Shown: piece after piece, positions 10,153-19,958 of the stretch
How the letters are laid out: each line of letters begins with the position of its first letter
Numbering within the stretch: position 1 is the stretch's first letter
Source: Micromonospora thermarum
GTDB lineage: Bacteria > Actinomycetota > Actinomycetes > Mycobacteriales > Micromonosporaceae
NCBI RefSeq assembly: GCF_012034245.1
Contig: NZ_JAATEO010000009.1
Location: 124,001 to 188,000 of the forward strand
Direction of reading: 5' to 3'
Length of the DNA stretch: 64,000 nucleotides
Made by a program: the position numbers and the translations under genes
The notes under the pieces: model-generated
Database searches by the model: none
What the model saw: only the letters and a program-made list of their open reading frames with translations
Told to the model about the DNA's origin: nothing

Positions 10153-11349
10153 ATGACTACCCAGGCTTCCGCGCCGCCCAGCACCAAGTCGCAGGCGCTC
10201 CGCTCGTACGACGTCGCCGACTTCCCGGCCCTCACCGGCCTGGAGGAGGAGTGGCGCTTCACCCCGCTCAAGCGGCTGCGCGGGCTGACCAGCGACGGCT
10301 CCAGGTCGCCGCGCGGCGCCAGCCGCGCCGAGCTGGAGTCGTCGGACGGGGTGCGGGCCGCGACCGGCACGGTCGGGCACGAGTACGGCGACCTCCCGGC
10401 CGGCGTCACCGTCGAGCGGATCGGCTCGGACGACCCCCGGGTCGGCAGCGTGCTCACCCCGGTCGACCGGATCAGCGCCCTCGCGTACGGCGGTGCGGAC
10501 GGTGCGCTGCTGGTGCAGGTCGCCCGCGAGGCCGTGGTGGCCGAGCCGGTGACCGTGCGAGTGGTCGGTCAGGGCGCCGACAGCCTGGCGTACGGGCACA
10601 CCTTCGTCGAGGTGGGCCGGTTCGCCGAGGCGGTCCTGGTGCTGGAGCACGTCGGCTCGGCGACGCTCGCTGACAACGTCGAGGTCTCCGTGGCCGACGG
10701 CGCGAAGCTCACCCTGGTCACCGTGTCCGACTGGGCCGACGACGCGGTGCAGGCGCAGCACCTCAAGGTCAAGCTGGGCCGGGACGCGCGCGTGCTGCAC
10801 GTCCAGGTGACCCTCGGCGGTGACCTGGTCCGCCAGTACACGACCGTCGAGTACACCGAGCGCGGCGGCGAGGCCGAGCTGTACGGCGTGTACTTCGCCG
10901 ACTCGGGCCAGCACCTGGAGCACCGGCAGTTGGTCGACCACAGCGTGCCGGACTGCCGCAGCTACGTCGGCTACCGGGGCGCGCTCCAGGGCGAGAGCGC
11001 CCGCACCGTCTGGGTCGGCGACGTGCTGATCCGCGCCGAGGCGACCGGCACCGACACGTACGAGATCAACCGGAACCTGCTGCTCACCGACGGCGCGCGG
11101 GCGGACTCCGTACCCAATCTGGAGATCGAGACCGGCGAGATCGCCGGCGCCGGCCACGCGAGCGCGACCGGCCGTTTCGACGACGAGCAGCTGTTCTACC
11201 TGATGGCCCGGGGCATCCCGGAGGCCGAGGCCCGGCGCCTGGTGGTCCGCGGCTTCTTCGCCGAGCTGCTCAACAAGATCCCGGTGGAGTCCCTGCGCGA
11301 GCGCCTGGGCGAGGCGATCGAGGCCCGGCTGTCGAAGGCCGGCGCCTGA
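10153..11349 (+). CDS. sufD: Fe-S cluster assembly protein SufD
   Basis: 398-aa paralogue of SufB and partner in the SufBC2D complex. The EEEWRFTPLKRLRGL N-terminus, the FADSGQHLEHRQLVDHSVPDCRSY core (His and Cys residues typical of SufD) and the C-terminal GHASATGRFDDEQLFYLMARGIPEAEARRLVVRGFF are characteristic. ATG 10153 is 3-5 nt after AAGGAAG; the frame is open far upstream but lies antiparallel to nothing plausible. The stop overlaps the next start (TGATG). Confidence 0.96.
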   Translation: MTTQASAPPSTKSQALRSYDVADFPALTGLEEEWRFTPLKRLRGLTSDGSRSPRGASRAELESSDGVRAATGTVGHEYGDLPAGVTVERIGSDDPRVGSVLTPVDRISALAYGGADGALLVQVAREAVVAEPVTVRVVGQGADSLAYGHTFVEVGRFAEAVLVLEHVGSATLADNVEVSVADGAKLTLVTVSDWADDAVQAQHLKVKLGRDARVLHVQVTLGGDLVRQYTTVEYTERGGEAELYGVYFADSGQHLEHRQLVDHSVPDCRSYVGYRGALQGESARTVWVGDVLIRAEATGTDTYEINRNLLLTDGARADSVPNLEIETGEIAGAGHASATGRFDDEQLFYLMARGIPEAEARRLVVRGFFAELLNKIPVESLRERLGEAIEARLSKAGA

Positions 11350-11675
11350 TGATCCGCATCTGCTCCACCGAGGACGTGCCGAAGGGCACCGCGATCAGCG
11401 CGGACGTCGACGGCACGCAGATCGCGCTGGTGCACGGCGAGGACGGCGAGTTCTACGCCGTGTACGACGAGTGCTCGCACGCCGCGGTCGCCCTCTCCGA
11501 GGGGGAGGTCGAGGGCTGCACGCTGGAATGCTGGCTGCACGGCTCGCGTTTCGACCTGCGGACCGGCGAGCCGACCGGGCTGCCCGCCACCGAACCCGTA
11601 CCCGTCTACCCCGTCGAGATCCGCGACGGTGACATCTACGTCGACCTGACGCCGAGCAATGGAGTGACCCGATAA
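11349..11675 (+). CDS. Rieske-type [2Fe-2S] ferredoxin of the suf operon
   Basis: 108-aa non-heme-iron dioxygenase-type Rieske protein. Cluster ligands are visible as C-S-H (ECSHAAVAL) and C-x2-H (ECWLHGSRFD), with the usual spacing. It sits between sufD and sufC and overlaps both by one base (TGATG and TAATG), so its production is translationally coupled to the assembly complex. An electron-transfer role in cluster assembly is commonly assumed for this actinobacterial gene but is not shown by sequence. Confidence 0.93.
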   Translation: MIRICSTEDVPKGTAISADVDGTQIALVHGEDGEFYAVYDECSHAAVALSEGEVEGCTLECWLHGSRFDLRTGEPTGLPATEPVPVYPVEIRDGDIYVDLTPSNGVTR

Positions 11676-12448
11676 TGAGCACCCTGGAGATCCGCGACCT
11701 GCAGGTGTCGGTGAAGCTGCCCGAGGGTGAGCTCAAGCCGATCCTGCACGGCGTCAACCTGACCGTGAGGTCGGGGGAGACCCACGCGATCATGGGCCCG
11801 AACGGCTCCGGCAAGTCGACCCTGGCGTACTCGATCGCCGGTCACCCGAAGTACGAGATCACCGGCGGTTCGGTGACCCTCGACGGCGAGGACGTCCTGG
11901 AGATGTCCGTCGACGAGCGGGCCCGCGCCGGCCTCTTCCTGGCCATGCAGTACCCGGTCGAGGTCCCCGGCGTCTCGGTGGCGAACTTCCTGCGCACCGC
12001 CAAGACCGCGATCGACGGCGAGGCGCCGAAGCTGCGCACCTGGGGTGGCGAGCTGCGCGGCGCCATGGAGCGCCTCCAGATGGACCCGGCCTTCGCCCAG
12101 CGCAACGTCAACGAGGGCTTCTCCGGCGGTGAGAAGAAGCGGCACGAGATCGTGCAGCTGGAACTGCTCAAGCCGAAGATGGCGATCCTCGACGAGACCG
12201 ACTCCGGCCTCGACGTGGACGCGCTGCGCGTGGTCAGCCAGGGCGTCAACCGGGTGCGCGACACCGGCGACACCGGCCTGCTGCTGATCACCCACTACAC
12301 GCGGATCCTGCGCTACATCAAGCCGGACTTCGTGCACGTGTTCGTCGCCGGTCGGATCGTCGAGGAGGGCGGCCCGGAGCTGGCCGACAAGCTCGAGGAA
12401 GAGGGCTACGAGCGGTACGTCGCCGGGGCCGGTTCGGCGCGGGCCTGA
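11675..12448 (+). CDS. sufC: Fe-S assembly ATPase SufC
   Basis: 257-aa ABC-type ATPase that powers the SufBC2D scaffold. Walker A GPNGSGKSTL, signature NEGFSGGEKKRHEI (the SufC form), and Walker B AILDETDSGLD are present. The TAATG overlap with the Rieske gene indicates coupling; sufS follows after 25 nt. Confidence 0.97.
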   Translation: MSTLEIRDLQVSVKLPEGELKPILHGVNLTVRSGETHAIMGPNGSGKSTLAYSIAGHPKYEITGGSVTLDGEDVLEMSVDERARAGLFLAMQYPVEVPGVSVANFLRTAKTAIDGEAPKLRTWGGELRGAMERLQMDPAFAQRNVNEGFSGGEKKRHEIVQLELLKPKMAILDETDSGLDVDALRVVSQGVNRVRDTGDTGLLLITHYTRILRYIKPDFVHVFVAGRIVEEGGPELADKLEEEGYERYVAGAGSARA

Positions 12449-12473
12449 CGCCGAGGAAGGGCTGGTCAGGACG

Positions 12474-13778
12474 ATGACCTCCATCGCGTTCCCGGCGGGC
12501 ATGCCGCAGTACGACGACGTGCCGCGCTTCGACGTCGCCGCGGTGCGCGCCGACTTCCCGATCCTGGACCGGGAGGTCAACGGGCACCCGCTGGTCTACC
12601 TGGACAGCGCGAACACCTCGCACAAGCCGCGCCAGGTGCTCGACGTGCTGCGCGAGCACTACGAGCGGCACAACGCCAACGTGTCGCGGTCGGTGCACAC
12701 GCTGGGCACCGAGGCGACCGAGGCGTACGAGGGCGCGCGGGCCAAGGTGGCCGCGTTCATCAACGCGCCGAGTGTGGACGAGGTGGTGTTCACCAAGAAC
12801 TCCACCGAGGCGATCAACATCGTGGCGTACGCGTTCTCGAACGCCTCGCTGCGCCCGGACGCCGACCCGCGCTTCCGCCTGGGCCCGGGTGACGAGGTGG
12901 TGATCTCCGAGATGGAGCACCACTCGAACATCGTCCCGTGGCAGCTGCTGTGCGAGCGCACCGGCGCGACCCTGCGCTGGTTCCCGGTCACCGACCACGG
13001 CCGCCTCGACGAGTCGGGCCTGGAGGACCTGGTCACCGAACGGACGAAGATCGTCTCGTTGGTGCACATGTCCAACATCCTCGGCACCGTCAACGCCACC
13101 GCGCGGATCACCCAGCGGGTCCGCGAGGTGGGTGCGCTGCTGCTGCTCGACTGCTCGCAGTCGGTGCCGCACATGCCGATGGACGTGGTCGACTACGACG
13201 CGGACTTCATCGTCTTCACCGGGCACAAGATGTGCGGCCCGACCGGCATCGGCGTGCTGTGGGGCCGGGCGGAGCTGCTCGCGGCGATGCCGCCGGTGCT
13301 CGGCGGCGGCTCGATGATCGAGACCGTGGCGATGTCGGGGTCGACGTTCGCCGCGCCGCCGGCCCGGTTCGAGGCGGGCACCCCGCCGATCGCCGAGGCC
13401 GTCGGCCTCGGCGCGGCGGTGGACTACCTGTCCGGCATCGGCATGCGGGCCATCCAGTGGCATGAGAAGCAGCTGACCGCGTACGCGCTGGACGCCCTGG
13501 CGACCGTCCCGGGCCTGCGGGTCTTCGGCCCGACGGTGCCGGTCGGCCGGGGCGGCACGATCTCGTTCGCGCTCGGCGACATCCACCCGCACGACGTCGG
13601 CCAGGTCCTGGACTCGCTCGGCGTGCAGGTGCGGGTGGGCCACCACTGCGCCCGTCCGGTCTGCACCCGGTTCGGGGTGCCGGCCACGACCCGGGCGTCG
13701 TTCTACCTCTACACCACCACGGAGGAGATCGACGCCCTGGTGGCGGGCCTGGAGCAGGTGCGGAAGGTGTTCGACTGA
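12474..13778 (+). CDS. sufS: Cysteine desulfurase SufS
   Basis: 434-aa PLP enzyme that takes sulfur from cysteine and passes it to SufU. VYLDSANTSHKP, EHHSNIVPWQ, the PLP lysine Lys252 in FTGHKMCGPTGIG, and the catalytic Cys392 in VGHHCARPVCTRFG are all present. The RHNANVSRSVHTLG segment is typical of group II desulfurases. It overlaps sufU by one base. Confidence 0.96.
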   Translation: MTSIAFPAGMPQYDDVPRFDVAAVRADFPILDREVNGHPLVYLDSANTSHKPRQVLDVLREHYERHNANVSRSVHTLGTEATEAYEGARAKVAAFINAPSVDEVVFTKNSTEAINIVAYAFSNASLRPDADPRFRLGPGDEVVISEMEHHSNIVPWQLLCERTGATLRWFPVTDHGRLDESGLEDLVTERTKIVSLVHMSNILGTVNATARITQRVREVGALLLLDCSQSVPHMPMDVVDYDADFIVFTGHKMCGPTGIGVLWGRAELLAAMPPVLGGGSMIETVAMSGSTFAAPPARFEAGTPPIAEAVGLGAAVDYLSGIGMRAIQWHEKQLTAYALDALATVPGLRVFGPTVPVGRGGTISFALGDIHPHDVGQVLDSLGVQVRVGHHCARPVCTRFGVPATTRASFYLYTTTEEIDALVAGLEQVRKVFD

Positions 13779-14254
13779 TGCAGCTCGACCAGCTCTACCA
13801 GGAGATCATCCTGGACCACTACAAGCACCCGCACGGCCGCGGCCTGCGCGACGCGGACGACCCGGCGGCGACCGTCGCCGAGGCGCACCACGTCAACCCG
13901 ACCTGCGGTGACGAGGTCACCATCCGGGTGGCCACCGACGGCGAGGTGCTGCACGACGTCTCGTACGACGGCATGGGCTGCTCGATCAGCCAGGCGTCGG
14001 CGAGCGTGCTGCACGAGCTGCTCGCCGGCCGGAAGGCCGGCGAGGCGGCTGTGGTGCACGAGGCGTTCGTGGAGTTGATGTCCGGTCGTGGCCAGGTCAC
14101 GCCGGACGAGGACGTGCTCGGCGACGGGGTCGCGTTCGCGGGCGTCGCCCGCTACCCCGCCCGGGTCAAGTGCGCGCTGCTGCCGTGGATGGCGTTCAAG
14201 GACGCCGCGGCACGCGCCGGTGTGGGCGTCAGCCCGACGGAGGTGAAGGCATGA
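13778..14254 (+). CDS. sufU: Sulfur-transfer protein SufU
   Basis: 158-aa IscU-like, zinc-dependent sulfur acceptor for SufS. The three conserved cysteines are Cys43 (NPTCGDE), Cys68 (GMGCSISQAS) and Cys132 (ARVKCALLPW), with Asp45 next to the first. It has the SufU insertion between the second and third cysteine (GRKAGEAAVVHEAF), which separates it from IscU. The ATG lies in a TGATG overlap with sufS and its own stop overlaps the next ATG. Confidence 0.95.
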   Translation: MQLDQLYQEIILDHYKHPHGRGLRDADDPAATVAEAHHVNPTCGDEVTIRVATDGEVLHDVSYDGMGCSISQASASVLHELLAGRKAGEAAVVHEAFVELMSGRGQVTPDEDVLGDGVAFAGVARYPARVKCALLPWMAFKDAAARAGVGVSPTEVKA

Positions 14255-14625
14255 GCAGCGAGGAAACCGCCACCGCGGCGACGCCGGCGACCGGCGGCGG
14301 CAAGGCCGCCGTCGCCGACATCGAGGAGGCGATGAAGGACGTCGTCGACCCGGAGCTGGGCATCAACGTGGTCGACCTGGGCCTGGTGTACGGCGTCCAC
14401 GTCGACGACGAGAACGTCGCCACCCTGGACATGACGCTCACCTCGGCGGCCTGCCCACTGACCGACGTCATCGAGGACCAGGCCCGGTCGGCGCTGACCA
14501 CCGGCCCCGGCGGCGGCCTGGTCAAGGACATCCGGATCAACTGGGTCTGGCTGCCGCCGTGGGGGCCCGACAAGATCACCGACGAGGGGCGCGACCAGCT
14601 CCGCTCCCTCGGCTTCAACGTCTGA
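14251..14625 (+). CDS. sufT: SufT/MIP18-type Fe-S maturation protein (DUF59)
   Basis: 124-aa DUF59 domain protein, last in the suf operon. The family helps mature particular Fe-S proteins. KDVVDPELGINVVDLGLVYGV and LTSAACPLTDVIEDQ carry the conserved DPE and the single active Cys. The N-terminal 25 residues are Ala/Thr-rich and probably disordered. ATG 14251 overlaps the sufU stop by four bases; a strong hairpin follows 15 nt after the stop. Confidence 0.92.
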   Translation: MSSEETATAATPATGGGKAAVADIEEAMKDVVDPELGINVVDLGLVYGVHVDDENVATLDMTLTSAACPLTDVIEDQARSALTTGPGGGLVKDIRINWVWLPPWGPDKITDEGRDQLRSLGFNV

Positions 14626-14639
14626 CCGGCCGGTCGGAG

Positions 14640-14680
14640 ATCGGGCGCGGCATCCCCGGTGGGTGCCGCGCCCGATGCTT
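14640..14680 (+). terminator. Terminator of the suf operon
   Basis: A 13-bp perfect stem (14640-14652 with 14664-14676, ATCGGGCGCGGCA), an 11-nt loop and GCTTGT after it; no long T-run. Confidence 0.8.
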
Positions 14681-14935
14681 GTCCGGGGTTGGTGTGACAA
14701 GATCCACTCGGCTTTCCTGAAGTCGGGGTGTTGGCACGCGGGACACCCCGATTTCCATGAAGGCGAGTGGATCACGCCGAGCCCGGGCGGGAATTCGGTG
14801 GACCGCCGGGTTCGGGGTGGCGCAGGATGACCGGGTGATCGAGGCGTACCCCATGCAGGTTCCTGTCCGCGCGGCCAGCACCGCGCGTCGACAGCGGCCC
14901 GCGCCCGGGTCCGGCTCGACCCGCCACCCACGATC
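14677..14935. other. Gene-free stretch with a two-part dyad
   Basis: Between sufT and the LysE-type gene. It holds the dyad at 14701-14773 and otherwise only a weak open frame (14757-14939) that I do not regard as a gene. Confidence 0.5.
14701..14773. repeat. Composite 73-nt inverted repeat
   Basis: The outer arms GATCCACTCG (14701-14710) and CGAGTGGATC (14764-14773) are perfect. The inner arms TCGGGGTGT (14723-14731) and ACACCCCGA (14743-14751) are perfect. The 12 nt between the arms do not pair but are similar in direct orientation (TTTCCTGAAG and TTTCCATGAAG). The outer and inner pairs thus frame an internal loop, unlike a simple terminator. Confidence 0.75.
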
Positions 14936-15562
14936 GTGACCGGCGCGTTCCTGGCCGGGCTGGTCGCCGGGTACGGCGTCGCGATCCCGGTCGGCGCCAT
15001 CGCCGTCCTCATCATGGGGCTCGCCGCGCGGACCTCGTTCCGGGTGGGAGCCGCCGCCGCGCTCGGCGTCGCCACCGCGGACGGCCTGTACGCCGCCGTC
15101 GCCGCCCTCGGCGGTGCGGCCCTGGCCGCCCTGATCGCCCCCATCGCCGGTCCGCTGCGCGTGGTCGCCGCGCTGGTGCTGCTCGGCCTCGCCGCCCGCA
15201 CCGCCTGGCGGGCCCTCCGCCCGGCAGCCGGCACCACGACCGACACCCCGCGGCGGGGGCTGGACGGCCCGTCCCGGGCGTTCGCCGGGGTGCTCGCGCT
15301 GACCCTGCTCAACCCGGCGACGGTCGTCTACTTCGCGGCGCTCGTCCTCGGCCGGCGGGACGCCGCCGACCCCGACCTCACCGTGGCGGGCGCGTTCGTG
15401 CTCGGGGCGTTCCTCGCGTCGGCGAGCTGGCAGTTGCTGATCGCCGGGGGCGGTACCCTGGTCGGCCGCGTGCTCGCCGGCCCGCGCGGCCGCCTGCTGA
15501 CGGCCCTAACCTCCAGCGCCATCATCGCCACCCTCGCCTTCGCGACCCTCCTGTCGGGATAA
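14936..15562 (+). CDS. LysE-family exporter
   Basis: 208-aa inner-membrane protein with about six hydrophobic segments, of the LysE/RhtB amino-acid exporter family. The N-terminal GYGVAIPVGAIAVLIMGLAAR matches the family's first helix with its Gly-Pro turn. The middle AALGVATADGLYAAVAALGG and the later LTLLNPATVVYFAALVLG are characteristic. The start is GTG 14936; there is no clear ribosome site. The substrate cannot be read from sequence. Confidence 0.85.
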   Translation: MTGAFLAGLVAGYGVAIPVGAIAVLIMGLAARTSFRVGAAAALGVATADGLYAAVAALGGAALAALIAPIAGPLRVVAALVLLGLAARTAWRALRPAAGTTTDTPRRGLDGPSRAFAGVLALTLLNPATVVYFAALVLGRRDAADPDLTVAGAFVLGAFLASASWQLLIAGGGTLVGRVLAGPRGRLLTALTSSAIIATLAFATLLSG

Positions 15563-15572
15563 CCCCCACTCC

Positions 15573-15659
15573 CCTCCCCGCGATCTTGCAGCTTCGGCCC
15601 CCTGATTGTGGCTTTCGCCCTGGTTCGACCGGGCCGGAAGTGCAAGATCGCGGGGGAGG
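15573..15659. repeat. Long inverted repeat after the LysE-type gene
   Basis: Arms of about 28 nt (15573-15600 with 15631-15659) match with one mismatch and small gaps around the core CGCGATCTTGCA / TGCAAGATCGCG; the loop is 30 nt. It starts 11 nt after the lysE-type stop and ends before the next promoter, so it probably works as a terminator although no T-run follows. Confidence 0.75.
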
Positions 15660-15684
15660 AGGGGGCGGGGATGGCGGGGTGTCG

Positions 15685-15690
15685 TAGGTT
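15685..15690 (+). promoter_or_regulatory. Leaderless -10 box
   Basis: TAGGTT exactly 6 nt before the GTG of the acVLRF1 gene; no clear -35. Confidence 0.55.
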
Positions 15691-15696
15691 CGGGGC

Positions 15697-16359
15697 GTGA
15701 GCAGCAGGCCTGCAGCCGGGGGCGGTCGCTGGGTCGAGGTGGACCCGGGACGGGTGCGGCGCTGGGTTGACGGCTTTGCTGGCCGGCATGGCTCGCCCGA
15801 GGTTGGTCCGCAGGAGTACGGGCTGCTGCTCACCGCCCCGGACGGCGCGACCGCCGAGCTGCACGCCCCGCCCGGTGCGCCGGGCGCCGGGGATCTCGAC
15901 GGATACGTCGCTGCCGCCACCGCGCCCCGGCGGATCGGCCTGCTGCTCGCCCGCAAGGGCGCGGTGGCGGTCGGGATCGCTGTGGGGGAGGACCTCGTGG
16001 TGTCGAAGGTGGACACCCGCTACGTGCAGGGCCGTACCGCCGCGGGCGGCTGGTCGCAGCAGCGCTTCGCACGACGGCGGGACAACCAGGCGAAGGCGGC
16101 GCTGGGTGACGCGGTGGACCTGGCCGTACGGCTGCTCCTGCCGGAGGCGGCGACGCTGGCCGCCCTGGTCTGCGGCGGTGACCGGCGGGCGGTGGACACC
16201 GTGCTGGCCGACCGACGGCTGGCCCCGCTCGCGGCGTTGCGCGCGGACCGGCTGCTCGACGTGCCCGAGCCCCGGCACGCGGTGCTGGTCGACGCGATCG
16301 CCGCCGCCCGCGCGGTCCGGATCCGGGTCCGCGACCCGGCGCCCGAGCGCGCCGACTGA
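15697..16359 (+). CDS. acVLRF1-family peptidyl-tRNA hydrolase
   Basis: 220-aa protein of the actinobacterial Vms1-like release factor 1 group, related to the eRF1 fold and thought to free nascent chains from stalled ribosomes. The signature is GGWSQQRFARRR near residue 115, equal to the catalytic Gly-x-x-Gln loop with the invariant SQQRF. It is preceded by KVDTRYVQGRT and followed by DNQAKAALGDAVDLAVRLL. GTG 15697 was chosen because of the TAGGTT box just upstream. The final basic/acidic tail (RVRDPAPERAD) is short. Confidence 0.88.
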   Translation: MSSRPAAGGGRWVEVDPGRVRRWVDGFAGRHGSPEVGPQEYGLLLTAPDGATAELHAPPGAPGAGDLDGYVAAATAPRRIGLLLARKGAVAVGIAVGEDLVVSKVDTRYVQGRTAAGGWSQQRFARRRDNQAKAALGDAVDLAVRLLLPEAATLAALVCGGDRRAVDTVLADRRLAPLAALRADRLLDVPEPRHAVLVDAIAAARAVRIRVRDPAPERAD

Positions 16360-16464
16360 CGTCAGCGGTTGGCGGTGCCGTCGCGTCGCCGCCCGCCCTG
16401 CACCGCCCAACAGGAGGCTCGGCTGACCAGGTCGTGATGCCGCCCCTGGGCCCGTGCGCGCGGA

Positions 16465-16497
16465 AGGACCCCGGCGTCGGGTGATCGCCGGGGTCCT
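16465..16497 (-). terminator. Terminator of the zinc metallopeptidase gene
   Basis: Perfect 12-bp stem AGGACCCCGGCG (16465-16476 with 16486-16497) and a 9-nt loop, 19 nt beyond the stop of the minus-strand gene. Confidence 0.7.
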
Positions 16498-16515
16498 GTC
16501 GCGGGCGGTCGCCGG

Positions 16516-17427
16516 TCAGACCGCCCCGGAGAACGTGTCGCAGGACTTCGGGTCGCCGGTCTCGTAGCCCTTCGTGAACCACTCGCGGCGCTGCGCGGAC
16601 GAGCCGTGGGTGAACTCGTCCGGGTTCACCGGCCGGTTCGCCCGCTCGGAGATGGCGTCGTCGCCGATCTTCTCCGCGGTGTCGATGGCCTGGGCGATGT
16701 CCTGCTCGCTGATGCTCTTGAAGATCTTCTGCCCGCTCTCGTCGGCGGTGCCGGTGGCGTTCTTCGCCCACGCCCCGGCGTAGCAGTCGGCCTGGAGCTC
16801 CAGCTTCACCGACAGCGCGTTGGCGTTGTCCGGGTCGCGCTGCTGCTGGCGGCGCACCTGCTCGTTGGTGCCGAGCAGGTTCTGCACGTGGTGGCCGTAC
16901 TCGTGGGCCAGCACGTACGGCTGGGCGAACTCGCCCTCCGCGCCGAGCTGCTGGGCGAGCACCCGGTAGAAGCTCAGGTCGATGTACACCTGCGCGTCGG
17001 CGGGGCAGTAGAACGGGCCCACCCCGGAGTCGGCCTGCCCGCACGCGGTGTTGACGGCCTGGCTGAAGAAGACGGTGTCGGTGGCGCGGTACTGCTCACC
17101 GAACGCCTGCGGCAGGGCGGTCCGCCAGTACGCCTGGATCGAGTTGACGTACAGGGTGTTGCGGCAGTCGAGCTGCTGGAGGGCGTCGTCCGCGGAGCAC
17201 TTCTGCTCCAGGGAGGTGTTGTCGCCCTGCTCGCCGCCGTTGGTGGCCGCGTTCAGGCCGAACCCGCCGCCGACGAGGGCGACCAGCACCGCGATGATGA
17301 TTCCGACGATGCCGCCCCGCCCGCCGCCGATCGGGATGGGGATCCCGCCGATGCCACCGCCGCCACCGGACCCCCGCCGGTCGTCCACCTGGCTGGTGTC
17401 GATCCGCGCCTTCTCGTTCAGCTCCAT
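16516..17427 (-). CDS. Neutral zinc metallopeptidase (YpfJ/KPN_02809 family)
   Basis: 303-aa membrane-anchored predicted metalloprotease (PF04228). The N-terminus is cytoplasmic and Gly-rich, then one membrane helix (GIVGIIIAVLVALVGGGFGL). The catalytic domain contains HEYGHH (VLAHEYGHHVQNLLG), with the third ligand region in LELQADCYAGAWA. Cys pairs (KCSADDA, DCRNTLY, ACGQ, YCPAD, SCDTF) suggest disulfides outside the cell. The ATG (MELNEKARIDTSQVDDRRG) is the first start of the frame. It is divergent from the ABC-F leader. Confidence 0.9.
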   Translation of the reverse strand: MELNEKARIDTSQVDDRRGSGGGGGIGGIPIPIGGGRGGIVGIIIAVLVALVGGGFGLNAATNGGEQGDNTSLEQKCSADDALQQLDCRNTLYVNSIQAYWRTALPQAFGEQYRATDTVFFSQAVNTACGQADSGVGPFYCPADAQVYIDLSFYRVLAQQLGAEGEFAQPYVLAHEYGHHVQNLLGTNEQVRRQQQRDPDNANALSVKLELQADCYAGAWAKNATGTADESGQKIFKSISEQDIAQAIDTAEKIGDDAISERANRPVNPDEFTHGSSAQRREWFTKGYETGDPKSCDTFSGAV

Positions 17428-17550
17428 GTCGCTACCCCGATCACCGTCTGATTCCGTGTGTGGTTGCGGTACCGGACCGGGTCCGGACGTCCGTTTCCGT
17501 ACCCGATGATCTTGGGCGGTAATCCGGCGGGTCGATCCGGCGACGCCCGG

Positions 17551-17556
17551 TACACT
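17551..17556 (+). promoter_or_regulatory. -10 box upstream of the ABC-F leader ORF
   Basis: TACACT, 6 nt before GTG 17563. Placement matches the leaderless promoters elsewhere in the window; no good -35. Confidence 0.55.
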
Positions 17557-17562
17557 TGCCGC

Positions 17563-17583
17563 GTGCTGCTCTGCGAAGGCTGA
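17563..17583 (+). CDS. Possible leader peptide upstream of ABC-F
   Basis: Six-codon open frame (GTG CTG CTC TGC GAA GGC TGA) starting exactly at the expected transcription start below TACACT. It is not in frame with the ABC-F gene, whose ATG is 90 nt further on. Between them, CGCTCTCG (17618-17625) can pair with CGAGAGCG (17654-17661) just before the ABC-F start, which lacks a strong ribosome site. The layout looks like ribosome-controlled attenuation. Evidence is positional only; it is too short for similarity tests. Confidence 0.45.
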   Translation: MLLCEG

Positions 17584-17672
17584 ACCGCCCCGCGCCGACG
17601 GGTCTCCCGCCCGCCGGCGCTCTCGCGTGCCCTGAGTCAGCCCTTCCAGACCCCGAGAGCGAGTCCTCCGAC

Positions 17673-19280
<1,608 letters not shown>

Positions 19281-19305
19281 CGCCCGCCGGCCCGCCCTCG
19301 CCGGA

Positions 19306-19340
19306 GTCGTGGCGGTCCGCGCCGGCGTGGCCGCCACGAC
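19306..19340. terminator. Hairpin between convergent ABC-F and CadD-like genes
   Basis: GTCGTGGCGG (19306-19315) pairs perfectly with CCGCCACGAC (19331-19340); 15-nt loop; no T-run. It probably serves both genes. Confidence 0.6.
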
Positions 19341-19358
19341 GTCGGGGTCACGGCGGGG

Positions 19359-19958
19359 TCAGCGGGCCAGGTCGAGCAGGGCGCCGACCACGCCGGAGGT
19401 GACCAGGATGACCACGCCGATGGCGACGAGGACCGCCGGGACGAGCCAGTGGCCGGCGCGCTCGACCAGCCGGACCACCCGGGGGTGGCCGCCCAGCCAC
19501 GCCCCGGCGGCGCACCACAGGGCGATGAGCACCACGAAGACCAGCAGGAAGACGGCGCTGTCGGCGGGGCCCAGCGCTCGGAACACCGGCACGTAGACCG
19601 CCACGTTGTCGGCGCCGTTGGCGATCGTCACGCCGGCCACACCGAGCGTCCCGCCGACCACCGCGGGCGTCTCGTCGTCGTCCCGGTCCAGCAGCGCCCG
19701 GACGCCCAGCGCGACGGGCAGCAGGCCGAGTAGGCCGGTCCACGGGTCGGGGACGACGAGCAGCCCGGCCGCCACCACCGCGCTGGCCAGGGCGAGCGCC
19801 CCGATGCCGAGGTACTGCCCGGCGACGATCTGTCCGGGCCTGGGCCGCCCGGTGGTGCGGGCGGCGACGAAGAACAGCGTCAGGATGACGATGTCGTCGA
19901 CGTCGGTGGCGGCGAAGACCACCGCCGCGCCGGCCGCGCTGCCGAGAAGATCGAACAC
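19359..19958 (-). CDS. CadD-like cadmium/cation transporter
   Basis: 199-aa membrane protein of the cadmium-resistance transporter family (PF03596), about five or six helices. The N-terminal FAATDVDDIVILTLFF carries the conserved Asp cluster, and ANGADNVAVYVPVFR in the middle is the second family signature. A charged loop DRDDDET separates the halves. The substrate in this organism is unknown. The start at 19958 (MFDLLGSAAG) is the first of the frame. It converges with the ABC-F gene. Confidence 0.85.
   Translation of the reverse strand: MFDLLGSAAGAAVVFAATDVDDIVILTLFFVAARTTGRPRPGQIVAGQYLGIGALALASAVVAAGLLVVPDPWTGLLGLLPVALGVRALLDRDDDETPAVVGGTLGVAGVTIANGADNVAVYVPVFRALGPADSAVFLLVFVVLIALWCAAGAWLGGHPRVVRLVERAGHWLVPAVLVAIGVVILVTSGVVGALLDLAR

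Noticed and set aside
14757..14939. Small ORF of 60 codons before the LysE-type gene
   Set aside because: No ribosome site, biased Arg/Ser composition, and it covers the right arm of the dyad.
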